43,612 nt of DNA from Mariniblastus sp. (lineage in GTDB: Bacteria; Planctomycetota; Planctomycetia; Pirellulales; Pirellulaceae). This document shows positions 16,590 to 24,955 of the stretch, piece after piece; positions within the stretch are counted from its first letter, which is position 1; every line of letters begins with the position of its first letter. A program made the position numbers and the translations under genes. The stretch is taken from assembly GCA_028823415.1 (NCBI GenBank), contig JAPKBL010000031.1, forward strand, positions 1 to 43,612, written 5' to 3'. The notes below the pieces were generated by a model. That model was not told the DNA's origin. It worked only from the letters and a program-made list of their open reading frames with translations, and searched no databases.

Positions 16590-18497
16590 ATGAGGCTTTC
16601 TGAGAACGCCAAAGGAATCATCGTGGCCAATTTTTATCTTATTGACCACTCGCTGCGATCGCAGGGAGGGCATCATTTCGATTATGTTCGCTGTCTTGCC
16701 GAAGTATCGAAGGAAAATGGCTTCTCTACCCAAATCGGAACCCACCACGATTTCAATAAAACCCGACTTGATCCCAACAATGAACTTAATGATTTAGGGT
16801 CTATCAAAAGTGTTTTTCGCGACACAACCTATCAGGCAGACAGCTACCTTTCAGGGCTGCAGCATTTAACTCGGGGAAAGTCACATCTCCTTTTAGCCGA
16901 GCCGCCCACCGGTCTGAGTCAACGGGTGCGCCATTCGTTCAAAAAACACCGTCACCATCGACGAAGGGAGAAATTTGTTAGTCGGTTCGCGATGGACTGC
17001 GAGCGGTTCTTTGAAGGGAATCTTCATCGACAAGGAGACCACGCGTTTCTCACAACCATCTCCGAGCTCGAGCTCATGGGATTGGCTGTCTATCTTTCCA
17101 ATCACCCCGAGACAACCCAAACACAATGGCATCTTCAGTTTCATTACAACCTGTTTGAAGGTCGAACACCAGAATATGAAGGCCAGGCATTCGTTGCCAA
17201 GGCTGTCCGTGCGTACTGCGTCGCGGCACTTTCCCGTCTCTCATCTCATTCAATTCAATTGTATACCACTTCCAATATACTGGCAGACCAATACAACCAA
17301 CTGGGAATTGGCCAGTTCGAATCCCTTCCTTACCCGGTCGCCCCAGCGTTTCGCGGGGATCCCGAACCTAAGATTATTCGTCTCTCTAAAAAGAGACTGG
17401 ATCAGCAAACCGATACAATCCCGCAAGCACCGATCAAATTCACTTGCCCCGGTGAAATGCGGCGGGAAAAAGGCCATGGTTGTTATTTACAGTCCTTGAT
17501 CGACAGTATTTCAGAAGACTTCCTTTCAACGGGCTTGGTGAAAATTGCGGTTCAACGACCCGCCCAAAAATGGTTCTCCGCTAAACAAAAAATGGAATTC
17601 CAAGTTCCCGAGGCTCGCCACCATGGCGTTGCACCTCACTCCCCGCTTGAGTACTTCCCTCATCCATTGCCAGATCAACAATACGTTGAGCTGATCAAGA
17701 CGAGTGATTGCGGCCTACTCTTTTACGATAGCCGCGCCTATTTCAGCCGACGCGCTGGTGTCTTGGGCGAATTACTCTCCTGTGGAAAGCCAGTAATTGT
17801 CCCTGCCGGCAGCTGGCTAGCCGAACAAATAGCCGAGCCTATTTTTAAGCACGGTGACCAACTGATTCGCGACTTCAAAACCATTCGCACCATTTCGACA
17901 CGAGAATTTGAATGGGCATCCGAGAACGTGCCTTTACCCGGAAATGTCCTCTCATTTGACCAATCCAAGCACCCATTTCAATTTACAACGGATAGACAGC
18001 CCGATGAAAATCTAATGATCTTAGAATTCGATTGGCACTGGCCGGAGTCTCCTGGCACGTTTTGTCGAATCGAATTCACACAAAGAGATACCGCCGGTAC
18101 TGCGATTTCGAAAACGAACAGTGTTGTCGGTCATCGGAGGAATAACCAAAAATCAAACGCGATCTTTGAACTTTCTCCCAACACCGCCTTTGTTGAATTT
18201 AAATTATCCAACGCGTTCCACGAATCGACAGCCAGTATTCGACGCGCGCAGATCAGAACAATTCAATTAGATTCATCCAATACGAGCCAACCTGTCGGGG
18301 CGGTCGGAATCATCGCATCAGACGAAGCAGACCTTGCCAATTGCGTAAAAGAAATGGTGAATCACTTCGCCCACTACCGAGACTCCGCCATGCAATTTTC
18401 AAAACAATGGCGAACCCGCCACGAACCGCAAACGACACTCGACTTTCTCGTGGGGAGGAACCAACAAAGCAATTCAGTCTCCCGAGAGTTCGCGTAA
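16590..18497 (+). CDS. GT-B glycosyltransferase-like protein with inserted beta-sandwich
   Basis: A 635-residue protein. The N-terminal part 'DHSLRSQGGHHFDYVRCLAEV' is a GT-B acceptor-domain start. A donor-domain core follows at about 280-405: 'FTCPGEMRREKGHG', 'CGLLFYDSRAYFSRRAGVLG' and 'LLSCGKPVIVPAG', matching GT4-like enzymes with the G-E-L-L-S-C-G-K-P signature. Between the donor core and the usual C-terminal helices (about 570-620, 'GIIASDEADLANCVKEMV') there is an extra, strand-rich segment of about 110 residues (about 450-565). It reads like a beta-sandwich, perhaps carbohydrate-binding. The ATG at 16590 fits the N-terminal strand. It is 98 bases before galE. Glycosyltransferase fold is likely; donor and acceptor unknown. 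Confidence 0.7.
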   Translation: MRLSENAKGIIVANFYLIDHSLRSQGGHHFDYVRCLAEVSKENGFSTQIGTHHDFNKTRLDPNNELNDLGSIKSVFRDTTYQADSYLSGLQHLTRGKSHLLLAEPPTGLSQRVRHSFKKHRHHRRREKFVSRFAMDCERFFEGNLHRQGDHAFLTTISELELMGLAVYLSNHPETTQTQWHLQFHYNLFEGRTPEYEGQAFVAKAVRAYCVAALSRLSSHSIQLYTTSNILADQYNQLGIGQFESLPYPVAPAFRGDPEPKIIRLSKKRLDQQTDTIPQAPIKFTCPGEMRREKGHGCYLQSLIDSISEDFLSTGLVKIAVQRPAQKWFSAKQKMEFQVPEARHHGVAPHSPLEYFPHPLPDQQYVELIKTSDCGLLFYDSRAYFSRRAGVLGELLSCGKPVIVPAGSWLAEQIAEPIFKHGDQLIRDFKTIRTISTREFEWASENVPLPGNVLSFDQSKHPFQFTTDRQPDENLMILEFDWHWPESPGTFCRIEFTQRDTAGTAISKTNSVVGHRRNNQKSNAIFELSPNTAFVEFKLSNAFHESTASIRRAQIRTIQLDSSNTSQPVGAVGIIASDEADLANCVKEMVNHFAHYRDSAMQFSKQWRTRHEPQTTLDFLVGRNQQSNSVSREFA

Positions 18498-18595
18498 ACC
18501 TACTTGCCAACGCTCTGGGCATGTCACGACGCGGAAACTCGAAGCAATACCTCTCACCAAACAACTCGTGTAATAATACGGAACCAAATACCTCG

Positions 18596-19591
18596 ATGAA
18601 TATTCTAGTAATCGGTGGAGCGGGATACATCGGATCACACATGGTTCGCCAACTCGATCGAGCGGGACACAACGTTGTTATTCTAGACAACTTATCGACA
18701 GGATTTGCCGAAGCGGTGACCGCAGGCCAACTGATCGTGGGCGACATGCAGGACCGACCGCTCGTTCAACAAATCCTCGGTGATCACCAAATCGAATCCG
18801 TCATGCATTTCGCGGCTTGCGCTTTGGTAGGTGAGTCCGTCGTGGAACCGGCTAAATATTACCAAAACAATGTCCTCGCTACGCTAGAACTCCTCGAGGC
18901 GATGCGCTATTGCGACGTAAAAAAACTTGTTTTTTCAAGTACCTGTGCTACCTACGGCCAGCCCCGGGTCGTTCCGATCACCGAAAATGAAAAGCAAGAA
19001 CCCGTTAATCCATACGGATTTACGAAATTGGTGATCGAGCGGGCACTCGAAGATTATTCACATGCCTACGGCTTCAAATTCGCTGCCCTGAGGTACTTTA
19101 ATGCCGCGGGCGCGTCACCCGAGGGAGGCATTGGAGAGGACCATCAACCCGAATCACACCTCATCCCCATCGTCCTCCAAGTCGCCCTTGCCCAACGAAA
19201 GCAAATCACCATTTTCGGGGACGACTGGGAAACGCCCGATGGAACCTGCGTCCGTGATTACATTCATGTCGATGACTTGTGCAAGGCACATTTGCTCGCG
19301 CTGGAGCGACTGGATTCTGGAGCCAATCTGAAGCTCAACCTTGGCACCGGCAACGGGTACAGCGTGCGGCAAATCATCGAATCATGCCGCGAGGTAACCG
19401 GCTGTGAAATAGTGGAAGTTGTCGGAGATCGGCGACCTGGTGATCCTCCCAAATTAATTGCCGATCCCTCCCTCGCCAATTCTGTACTTGGCTGGGAGCC
19501 TCAATACCAGTCGCCAATGCCCATCATTCAAACCGCTTGGAATTGGCACCAAACCCACCCCCACGGCTACCAGGGCAGCCCCAAGGAATGA
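18596..19591 (+). CDS. galE: UDP-glucose 4-epimerase GalE
   Basis: GalE interconverts UDP-glucose and UDP-galactose with bound NAD and supplies donors for surface glycans. From the ATG at 18596 the product is 331 residues, the usual size. It shows the NAD motif 'GGAGYIGS' (7-14), 'DNLS', the catalytic 'SSTCATYG' (near 114-121) and Y140-x3-K144 in 'NPYGFTK'. 'RYFNAAGA' and the C-terminal 'RRPGDPPKL' are also typical. The frame is open upstream into the preceding gene, but only this start gives the conserved 'MNILVIGGAG' terminus. It follows the GT-B gene on the same strand, in keeping with a glycan role. There is no strong ribosome-binding site. Confidence 0.96.
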   Translation: MNILVIGGAGYIGSHMVRQLDRAGHNVVILDNLSTGFAEAVTAGQLIVGDMQDRPLVQQILGDHQIESVMHFAACALVGESVVEPAKYYQNNVLATLELLEAMRYCDVKKLVFSSTCATYGQPRVVPITENEKQEPVNPYGFTKLVIERALEDYSHAYGFKFAALRYFNAAGASPEGGIGEDHQPESHLIPIVLQVALAQRKQITIFGDDWETPDGTCVRDYIHVDDLCKAHLLALERLDSGANLKLNLGTGNGYSVRQIIESCREVTGCEIVEVVGDRRPGDPPKLIADPSLANSVLGWEPQYQSPMPIIQTAWNWHQTHPHGYQGSPKE

Positions 19592-19612
19592 TCAGTTGGG
19601 ATGCATACATGT

Positions 19613-19646
19613 TCGGACCCGTTAAAAGGAAACCCCCACGGTCCGA
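19613..19646. terminator. Hairpin between convergent galE and zinc-ribbon genes
   Basis: TCGGACC (19613-19619) and GGTCCGA (19640-19646) form a perfect 7-bp GC-rich stem around a 20-base loop in the 76-base gap between two convergent genes. No U-run follows on either strand, so termination would be atypical, but the placement is right for a bidirectional terminator. Confidence 0.45.
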
Positions 19647-19667
19647 CCGCTACTTCCAACTCCAGAT

Positions 19668-20738
19668 TTAGCCAAGCAACCAGAATGCGCCGGCCAGAAT
19701 TATGATTCCGATCATGATTGCGATGACATTCTGAATCAGTCGCCGCCGGCTTTTTTCTTTGTCGCTACTCGCGACCAACGAGACTTGCTCCCCCGCATGG
19801 CTCACACGAACGACGCGATTGTCAACCTGCTTGGTGCCACCATCACCATCAGGAAGGAGCACCTTGAACTCGCTCTCCTCACGATTGAAACTCAAGCGAG
19901 ATGGGTCAAGGACATCGAATCGAGGCGGAAGCAAATGCTCGATCGACACTCGGTCGTCCTTCACTTCGGCCTCCGAAACAACCGGGGAGGTGTCTACCGG
20001 TTGTGAGGCGTTATTGATTTTTACATCGGTTGCTAAACCGCCTAGTTCCGCTCCAAGATTTTCATTGGTCACGGTATCGGCAACCGTAGAAACGTCCTTA
20101 TCCAGGAAAGCTTGAGCGGGCGGTTCGCTTGGAGATGAAACAACTAAGTGAGTTTTTGGACCACGTTTCTTTTTCGGTGGAGTCAAATCCAAACTAACGC
20201 CTGGATTGTCACCCTCCGCTTTTTGCGCAGCCTCCGCTTGAGACAATCCCTTTTCAGTGGGGGTCTCTGATTCGGTTCGACGCCGCATTTTTACGGGCCC
20301 AGCCTCGGCTTCGGTCGCCGTATCAATCGGATTTATTTTGGGGACTTTTTTTCGATATTTTGACTTTGACGATCTAACCCTCGAACTCGACTTCCAACGA
20401 GTCTTGGCCTTCTTGCTATTTATCTCAAAATCAGATTCCGGAGCCTCCGGGACTGGTGGATTCTTGTTTCCATCAGATCCAATCTCAACCGCTGCTTGGC
20501 AATGAGGGCAGCCTACCGTCAGACCAAACATATCGGGCGTGACGCCAAACTGTCCATTGCACTCACTACAAGTATGGACCTGCTGTGGCTGCTCTAAATT
20601 TTCTGGCTCAGCAAATGCGTTAGCGGGAATTTCAATCGGCTGTGCGCAGGACGGACACGCAACCACCTCTCCGGCTTGCGTTTCCGCAACCTGAAACGGT
20701 TGTTGACAACTCGGACAACCTAAAGCCTGGAGTTTCAT
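19668..20738 (-). CDS. Double zinc-ribbon protein with C-terminal membrane anchor
   Basis: A 356-residue protein with two MJ0042-like zinc ribbons at the N terminus: C8/C11 with C28/C31, and C57/C60 with C77/C80. A long polar, basic then acidic low-complexity region follows (about 90-300), and a single C-terminal transmembrane helix (about 334-355) ends in Leu-Leu-Gly, so it is a predicted tail-anchored protein with the ribbons in the cytoplasm. No enzymatic domain is visible. Such ribbon-plus-linker proteins are common in planctomycetes and uncharacterised. It is upstream of galE convergently and downstream of upp (125-base gap) on the same strand. Function unknown. Confidence 0.7.
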   Translation of the reverse strand: MKLQALGCPSCQQPFQVAETQAGEVVACPSCAQPIEIPANAFAEPENLEQPQQVHTCSECNGQFGVTPDMFGLTVGCPHCQAAVEIGSDGNKNPPVPEAPESDFEINSKKAKTRWKSSSRVRSSKSKYRKKVPKINPIDTATEAEAGPVKMRRRTESETPTEKGLSQAEAAQKAEGDNPGVSLDLTPPKKKRGPKTHLVVSSPSEPPAQAFLDKDVSTVADTVTNENLGAELGGLATDVKINNASQPVDTSPVVSEAEVKDDRVSIEHLLPPRFDVLDPSRLSFNREESEFKVLLPDGDGGTKQVDNRVVRVSHAGEQVSLVASSDKEKSRRRLIQNVIAIMIGIIILAGAFWLLG

Positions 20739-20863
20739 ATCTCACAGTCCGCCAAAATCTCAACCAATTAACTTCTTCATCCTAACAGTTTCGTCGGCGA
20801 TAATGAAAACCAGAATGACTGGTTGATTCAATCGCAGGTAAATATTGCCTAGAAAATCCTGAT

Positions 20864-21493
20864 TCAATGCAATGTATTAAAAATCCGGTCTCCCGCGTCC
20901 CCTAATCCAGGCACGATAAAATTGTCTTCATTTAACTGCTGGTCGACAACACAGGCATGAATTTCCACATCCGGAAATTCAGCATTAACCTTTTGAATAC
21001 CCTCCGGAGCCGCGATAATGGATAGAAGTTTAATCTTCGACACACCCCAGTCCTGCATTTGCTGGCAAGCAAGTGTCGCTGAGCCCCCCGTGGCCAACAT
21101 CGGATCTAAGATCAGTGCGACCTCCACCGGAGCAGATGGAGGCAATTTGCTGTAATAATGCACAGGCAAGGCAGTTTGCTCGTCACGATAAAGCCCCAAA
21201 TGCCAAACCTCCGCTTGGGGAATCAATCCCAGCACTGGTTGGACCATTGAGATTCCAGCCCGCATAATCGGAATCAATCCCACTCGACCGGAAACCACAG
21301 AACCACGCATGTCTTGTATGGGAGTCTCAATCGTGGTCGCAGCCGTTGGCAAATCTGACGAGGCAAAATAAGCTAAAATTTTTGAGAGCTCAGCAATTGA
21401 AGCGCGGAACTCAGCTGGTTGCGTCTGCTTTTTTCTCAAGTTCGTCAAATGACAATCAACCAATGGATGATCAAGCACTTTGGTCTTACTCAT
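20864..21493 (-). CDS. upp: Uracil phosphoribosyltransferase
   Basis: Upp makes UMP from uracil and PRPP in pyrimidine salvage. The frame is open far upstream (to 21637), but the ATG at 21493 with GGAG (21504-21501) at 7-base spacing gives a 209-residue protein, the family length. The next in-frame ATG at 21499 would overlap the ribosome-binding site. The PRPP loop 'DPMLATGGSA' is at about 130-139, and the C terminus has the uracil-recognition segment 'PGLGDAGDRIFNT'. It is divergent from the first signal peptidase paralogue with 155 bases between starts. Confident. Confidence 0.97.
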   Translation of the reverse strand: MSKTKVLDHPLVDCHLTNLRKKQTQPAEFRASIAELSKILAYFASSDLPTAATTIETPIQDMRGSVVSGRVGLIPIMRAGISMVQPVLGLIPQAEVWHLGLYRDEQTALPVHYYSKLPPSAPVEVALILDPMLATGGSATLACQQMQDWGVSKIKLLSIIAAPEGIQKVNAEFPDVEIHACVVDQQLNEDNFIVPGLGDAGDRIFNTLH

Positions 21494-21648
21494 TTCCATG
21501 CTCCAAAACAACGGCTCGCTGACACAAAATTTCCCAGTTAGAATCATAAACCGATAACAGTAATTCTTAAACCCGTCCCAAGCTAGATCTGTGCCAAAAG
21601 CCCTTGAGACCCGTCGGCCGCTGGCGCTCACTAACATCCAGGAACTTG

Positions 21649-22923
21649 ATGCGAAACCTTACCGGTCTAACTCCAATTTCAATCCTCCTGATTTTCATTC
21701 TAGGGGGAGTATCGGGCTGCCGCCAACCGCCTCCGCGGATTGGTAAAATTGTCGGCAGTTCCATGAGCCCGACCTTGCGCGGGTCCCATTATCTGGTTGA
21801 CTGCCCAGGCTGCGGCATTCAGTTTGGCTGCGATCTCGAACAAGCCGACAAACGTGCCAGCGCAATTTGTGCCAATTGTGGAACCCCCGCCAATCGGGAC
21901 CGCTGGACCTCAAAAGATGCCGATCCTGTCACCGTCGTCCCCAACTCGGAGATTCAAAGGTGGGATATTATTGCCTTCCAGCGAAGGCCGTCCTCCGATT
22001 CAACTCTGAATCACGGCCTGATGACCAAACGCGTGGTCGGACTTCCTGGGGAATCCATTCAATTCGAAAAGGGCAACCTGTTCGCCAACGGTGCATTGAT
22101 ACAAAAACCCCTTCAACTTCAAAAACAAATGCGTGTGCTGGTTTGCGATTCTAAATTCCAATCCTGCCCCTCATTAAATTGGGTTTTAACACCCGAAGAC
22201 AATTGGGAATTCGCAAATGAAACTTTTCAGTTGCGCTCCCCACCGATCACGGGACAATTTGACTGGTTTGACTTTCGTTACCAAAAAAACTATTTCCGAA
22301 GTGATGATCAGCAGCTCGAATCAGCCCTTGAAGATTTTTACGGCTACAATCAATCTCTGAGTCGAAAACTGAACCCGATGGACGAGGTATTCGTAGAACT
22401 CAATACGCGAATCAATGACGGGGGCTTAGCCTGGCGATTCGGAAACCAAAGCGAGCAGTTTGAATTTCGAATCAATGGACCGATGTCGGAGATACAAATC
22501 TTCAGCGGCAATCCTAAAAAGATGCCCCGCAAGAAACTGTATAAGGCTCTCATTTCACCCTCGCTACAAATTAATTTGTCGACAAAGATTGAGTTCTCCT
22601 CTTTCGATCGGATTTTGAGAGTTGTCGTCAACGACACTGAGCTATGGACCCACAGCCTGAACCATGTCACCGATGAGCTTGAACAAACGATACTTTCCTT
22701 TGGAGCAAACCGCGTTGGCGTGCAATTCGACCGCATCCGTATCTGGCGGGACCTGTATTATTTCGACTCTAGCGAGCCCCGCGGCGAACCGAACTCAGAA
22801 GCAACAACAAACGCGGGGTTTTTCGTCGTGGGCGACAACATTCCCCTGTCCCACGACAGTCGCCATTGGAAAGCGCCCCGCGTCGCGATCGAAAGCGTCA
22901 AGGGGAAGGTTTTCTCGCAATAA
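21649..22923 (+). CDS. Type I signal peptidase paralogue, predicted lipoprotein, with zinc ribbon and beta-sandwich insertion
   Basis: The ATG at 21649 has AGGA (21640-21643) at 5-base spacing, giving 424 residues. The N terminus is a lipoprotein signal with lipobox V-S-G-C24, unlike the transmembrane anchor of ordinary LepB. The S26 core is present: catalytic S38 in 'GSSMSPTL', K127 in 'TKRVVGLPGE', and the C-terminal 'GDNIPLSHDSR' (box E). A zinc ribbon (C52/C55, C74/C77) is inserted soon after the Ser. About 220 residues between the Lys motif and box E form a strand-rich, jellyroll-like insertion ending in 'RIWRDLYY'. The same layout recurs in the next gene, so this is a paralogue. Peptidase activity is plausible; substrate preference is unknown. 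Confidence 0.85.
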   Translation: MRNLTGLTPISILLIFILGGVSGCRQPPPRIGKIVGSSMSPTLRGSHYLVDCPGCGIQFGCDLEQADKRASAICANCGTPANRDRWTSKDADPVTVVPNSEIQRWDIIAFQRRPSSDSTLNHGLMTKRVVGLPGESIQFEKGNLFANGALIQKPLQLQKQMRVLVCDSKFQSCPSLNWVLTPEDNWEFANETFQLRSPPITGQFDWFDFRYQKNYFRSDDQQLESALEDFYGYNQSLSRKLNPMDEVFVELNTRINDGGLAWRFGNQSEQFEFRINGPMSEIQIFSGNPKKMPRKKLYKALISPSLQINLSTKIEFSSFDRILRVVVNDTELWTHSLNHVTDELEQTILSFGANRVGVQFDRIRIWRDLYYFDSSEPRGEPNSEATTNAGFFVVGDNIPLSHDSRHWKAPRVAIESVKGKVFSQ

Positions 22924-23027
22924 AACCATGAATTTTGAGTTCGTCATCAACGTAGGCTTAAAACACAATTAAGGTTACAATTTACGACTAAACGTTAATC
23001 CACGCGGGCCCTAAAATACGGATCTCC

Positions 23028-24854
23028 ATGAGCCGACGATCGAAACGAACGAATTCCTTCCCAGACAAAAAACGGGCGAAGATGCCGCCGGTCAAGGAAA
23101 CCATTGTCGCCGACGAACCGTCTCGGGGTATTTTTGGTTTTTTTCGAGACTTTGGCGTTCGGGAGACGATTGAGTCTATTGTAATTGCCATAGTGCTGGC
23201 GCTGATGTTCCGAGCCTACGAAGCCGAAGCCTTCATCATTCCGACAGGTTCGATGGCGCCTTCGCTTCAAGGTCAACACATGGACTTGGAATGTCAAAAT
23301 TGCCAGCTTCGCTACCGCTCCGGTGCAAGTAAAGAAAATTCAGAAACCAATCCCAAGCAATTTGTCGACAGCACCTACTGCCCAATCTGCCAGTACAAAA
23401 CAAAAGTCTACAACACGAAAGAGCCTGATCACAAATCCAACAATGGCGACCGGATCCTTGTTAATAAGTTTGTCTATGATTTCAGCGAACCGGAACGATA
23501 CGATGTCATTGTTTTCAAAAACCCCAACGATGGAAAACAGAATTACATCAAGCGTCTAATCGGTCTGCCGGGCGATAACCTCCTGATTGAAAACGGTGAC
23601 ATCTATGTCATGAATGAAGCCGATGGAAAGTACGAAAAAACGATCACCCGCAAGCCACCAGAGAAATTGAGAAACGTTCTTCAGCCTGTTGACGATACCA
23701 ACCACATCGGCAAATTCCTTTCTGATGTTAAGTGGCCTTCTCGGTGGCAACCGTTTGACGGTTCGAACCAATGGTCGATTGACAACGCCGGCGAACATCC
23801 CGTGTTTCGTTCGAGTGCACAACCCGATGCCCACTGGCTACGTTATCGCCATTATCAGCCTTTAAAAAATGAATGGAGCACGATCAGTTCTGGATTGTTA
23901 CCGTCCCGCTTCCGCAATAACAACCTCCCACTTGGAAGGCTCATCGGCGACCAATATGGCTACAACGACGGTGTTTACCAAAACAATGAAGCACTCGTCA
24001 GCACCCAAAATCTCGGTCTTCATTGGGTTGGTGATCTCGGTCTCGAGTTCTGGGCCGACATCAAATCCTCCCAAGGCACGCTGATGTTCGATGTCGTCGA
24101 AGGTGGCGTTCACTTTGTCTGCAAAATTGACATTGAAACTGGCAAGGCTACCCTCGCCGCTGAAGATGAGTCCTCTGAGGCGAAGGTGACTTTCCAAGAC
24201 GCGAACGGCAAGGCAGTTGAAACGCCAACCGGTGGCACGAAAATTCAGGGTTCGGGAGCCTATCACATCATGTTCGTAAATGCCGATGACCGGCTGAATT
24301 TATGGATCGACAACCAGTACATTGAGTTTGACGCGGCGTCTTTTTCGCGAAACGGAATTCCCGTCCCAACCTATTCTCCGGATGACCCCGGTGACGCCGA
24401 ACCCCTCGGTATCGCCGCGAAAAATGCCGAGGTCGAGATAACCCGAATTAAGGTCTTACGAGACCTTTATTACACCTCGGTTAAAGGACAGAGCCCATTG
24501 GGAAGTCAAGTTTCCACTGAAAACGAGACCGGCGAAAGCATTTCGATCATCGAAGCGTATCACCGCGATCCGGCATCGTGGGGAACCGACGGAGCTCACG
24601 CGTTTTTCACTGCAAAAAAAGGGCAGACCGAACCGATGTTTCGACTCGAAAAGGGAGCGACGCCGGACAAGGACCAATTCCTGCCAATGGGCGACAACAG
24701 TCCTCGTAGCCTCGATGGCCGAGTTTGGGATGGAGAAAAGTTCGTCGAACGTGACATGCTTATCGGACGAGCGATGCTGATCTATTGGCCACACACTTTG
24801 AACAAACCAATTAAGTATTTCCCTAATTTCCAGCGAATGGGATTTATTAAGTAA
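23028..24854 (+). CDS. lepB: Type I signal peptidase with zinc ribbon and large inserted domain
   Basis: A 608-residue S26 peptidase, about twice the usual bacterial size. A cytoplasmic basic N terminus precedes one transmembrane anchor (about 45-62), then S75 in 'IPTGSMAPSL', a zinc ribbon (C89/C92, C118/C121), 'GDRILVNKF', K175 in 'YIKRLIGLPGD', and the C-terminal 'GDNSPRSLDGR'. Between Lys and box E there is an insertion of about 350 residues with a ConA/LamG-like strand-rich segment ending in 'KVLRDLYY', shared with the upstream paralogue. It probably removes signal peptides from exported proteins outside the membrane. The zinc ribbon and insertion may regulate access or bind partners. 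It lies 104 bases after the paralogue and 101 before lptB. Confidence 0.92.
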   Translation: MSRRSKRTNSFPDKKRAKMPPVKETIVADEPSRGIFGFFRDFGVRETIESIVIAIVLALMFRAYEAEAFIIPTGSMAPSLQGQHMDLECQNCQLRYRSGASKENSETNPKQFVDSTYCPICQYKTKVYNTKEPDHKSNNGDRILVNKFVYDFSEPERYDVIVFKNPNDGKQNYIKRLIGLPGDNLLIENGDIYVMNEADGKYEKTITRKPPEKLRNVLQPVDDTNHIGKFLSDVKWPSRWQPFDGSNQWSIDNAGEHPVFRSSAQPDAHWLRYRHYQPLKNEWSTISSGLLPSRFRNNNLPLGRLIGDQYGYNDGVYQNNEALVSTQNLGLHWVGDLGLEFWADIKSSQGTLMFDVVEGGVHFVCKIDIETGKATLAAEDESSEAKVTFQDANGKAVETPTGGTKIQGSGAYHIMFVNADDRLNLWIDNQYIEFDAASFSRNGIPVPTYSPDDPGDAEPLGIAAKNAEVEITRIKVLRDLYYTSVKGQSPLGSQVSTENETGESISIIEAYHRDPASWGTDGAHAFFTAKKGQTEPMFRLEKGATPDKDQFLPMGDNSPRSLDGRVWDGEKFVERDMLIGRAMLIYWPHTLNKPIKYFPNFQRMGFIK

Positions 24855-24944
24855 ACTCAGGATCATCTGATAGCGAATCTTCCTGATCGATCGCACACGC
24901 ATCCTAAACCAAGCTTTGCCCTAAAAACACATTCTCAAGTTCAT

Positions 24945-24950
24945 GGAGGA
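24945..24950 (+). promoter_or_regulatory. Strong ribosome-binding site of lptB
   Basis: GGAGGA sits 5 bases before the ATG at 24956. It is among the clearest Shine-Dalgarno sequences in this window, where many genes have weak ones, and suggests efficient independent initiation of lptB. Confidence 0.8.
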
Positions 24951-24955
24951 ACGTA

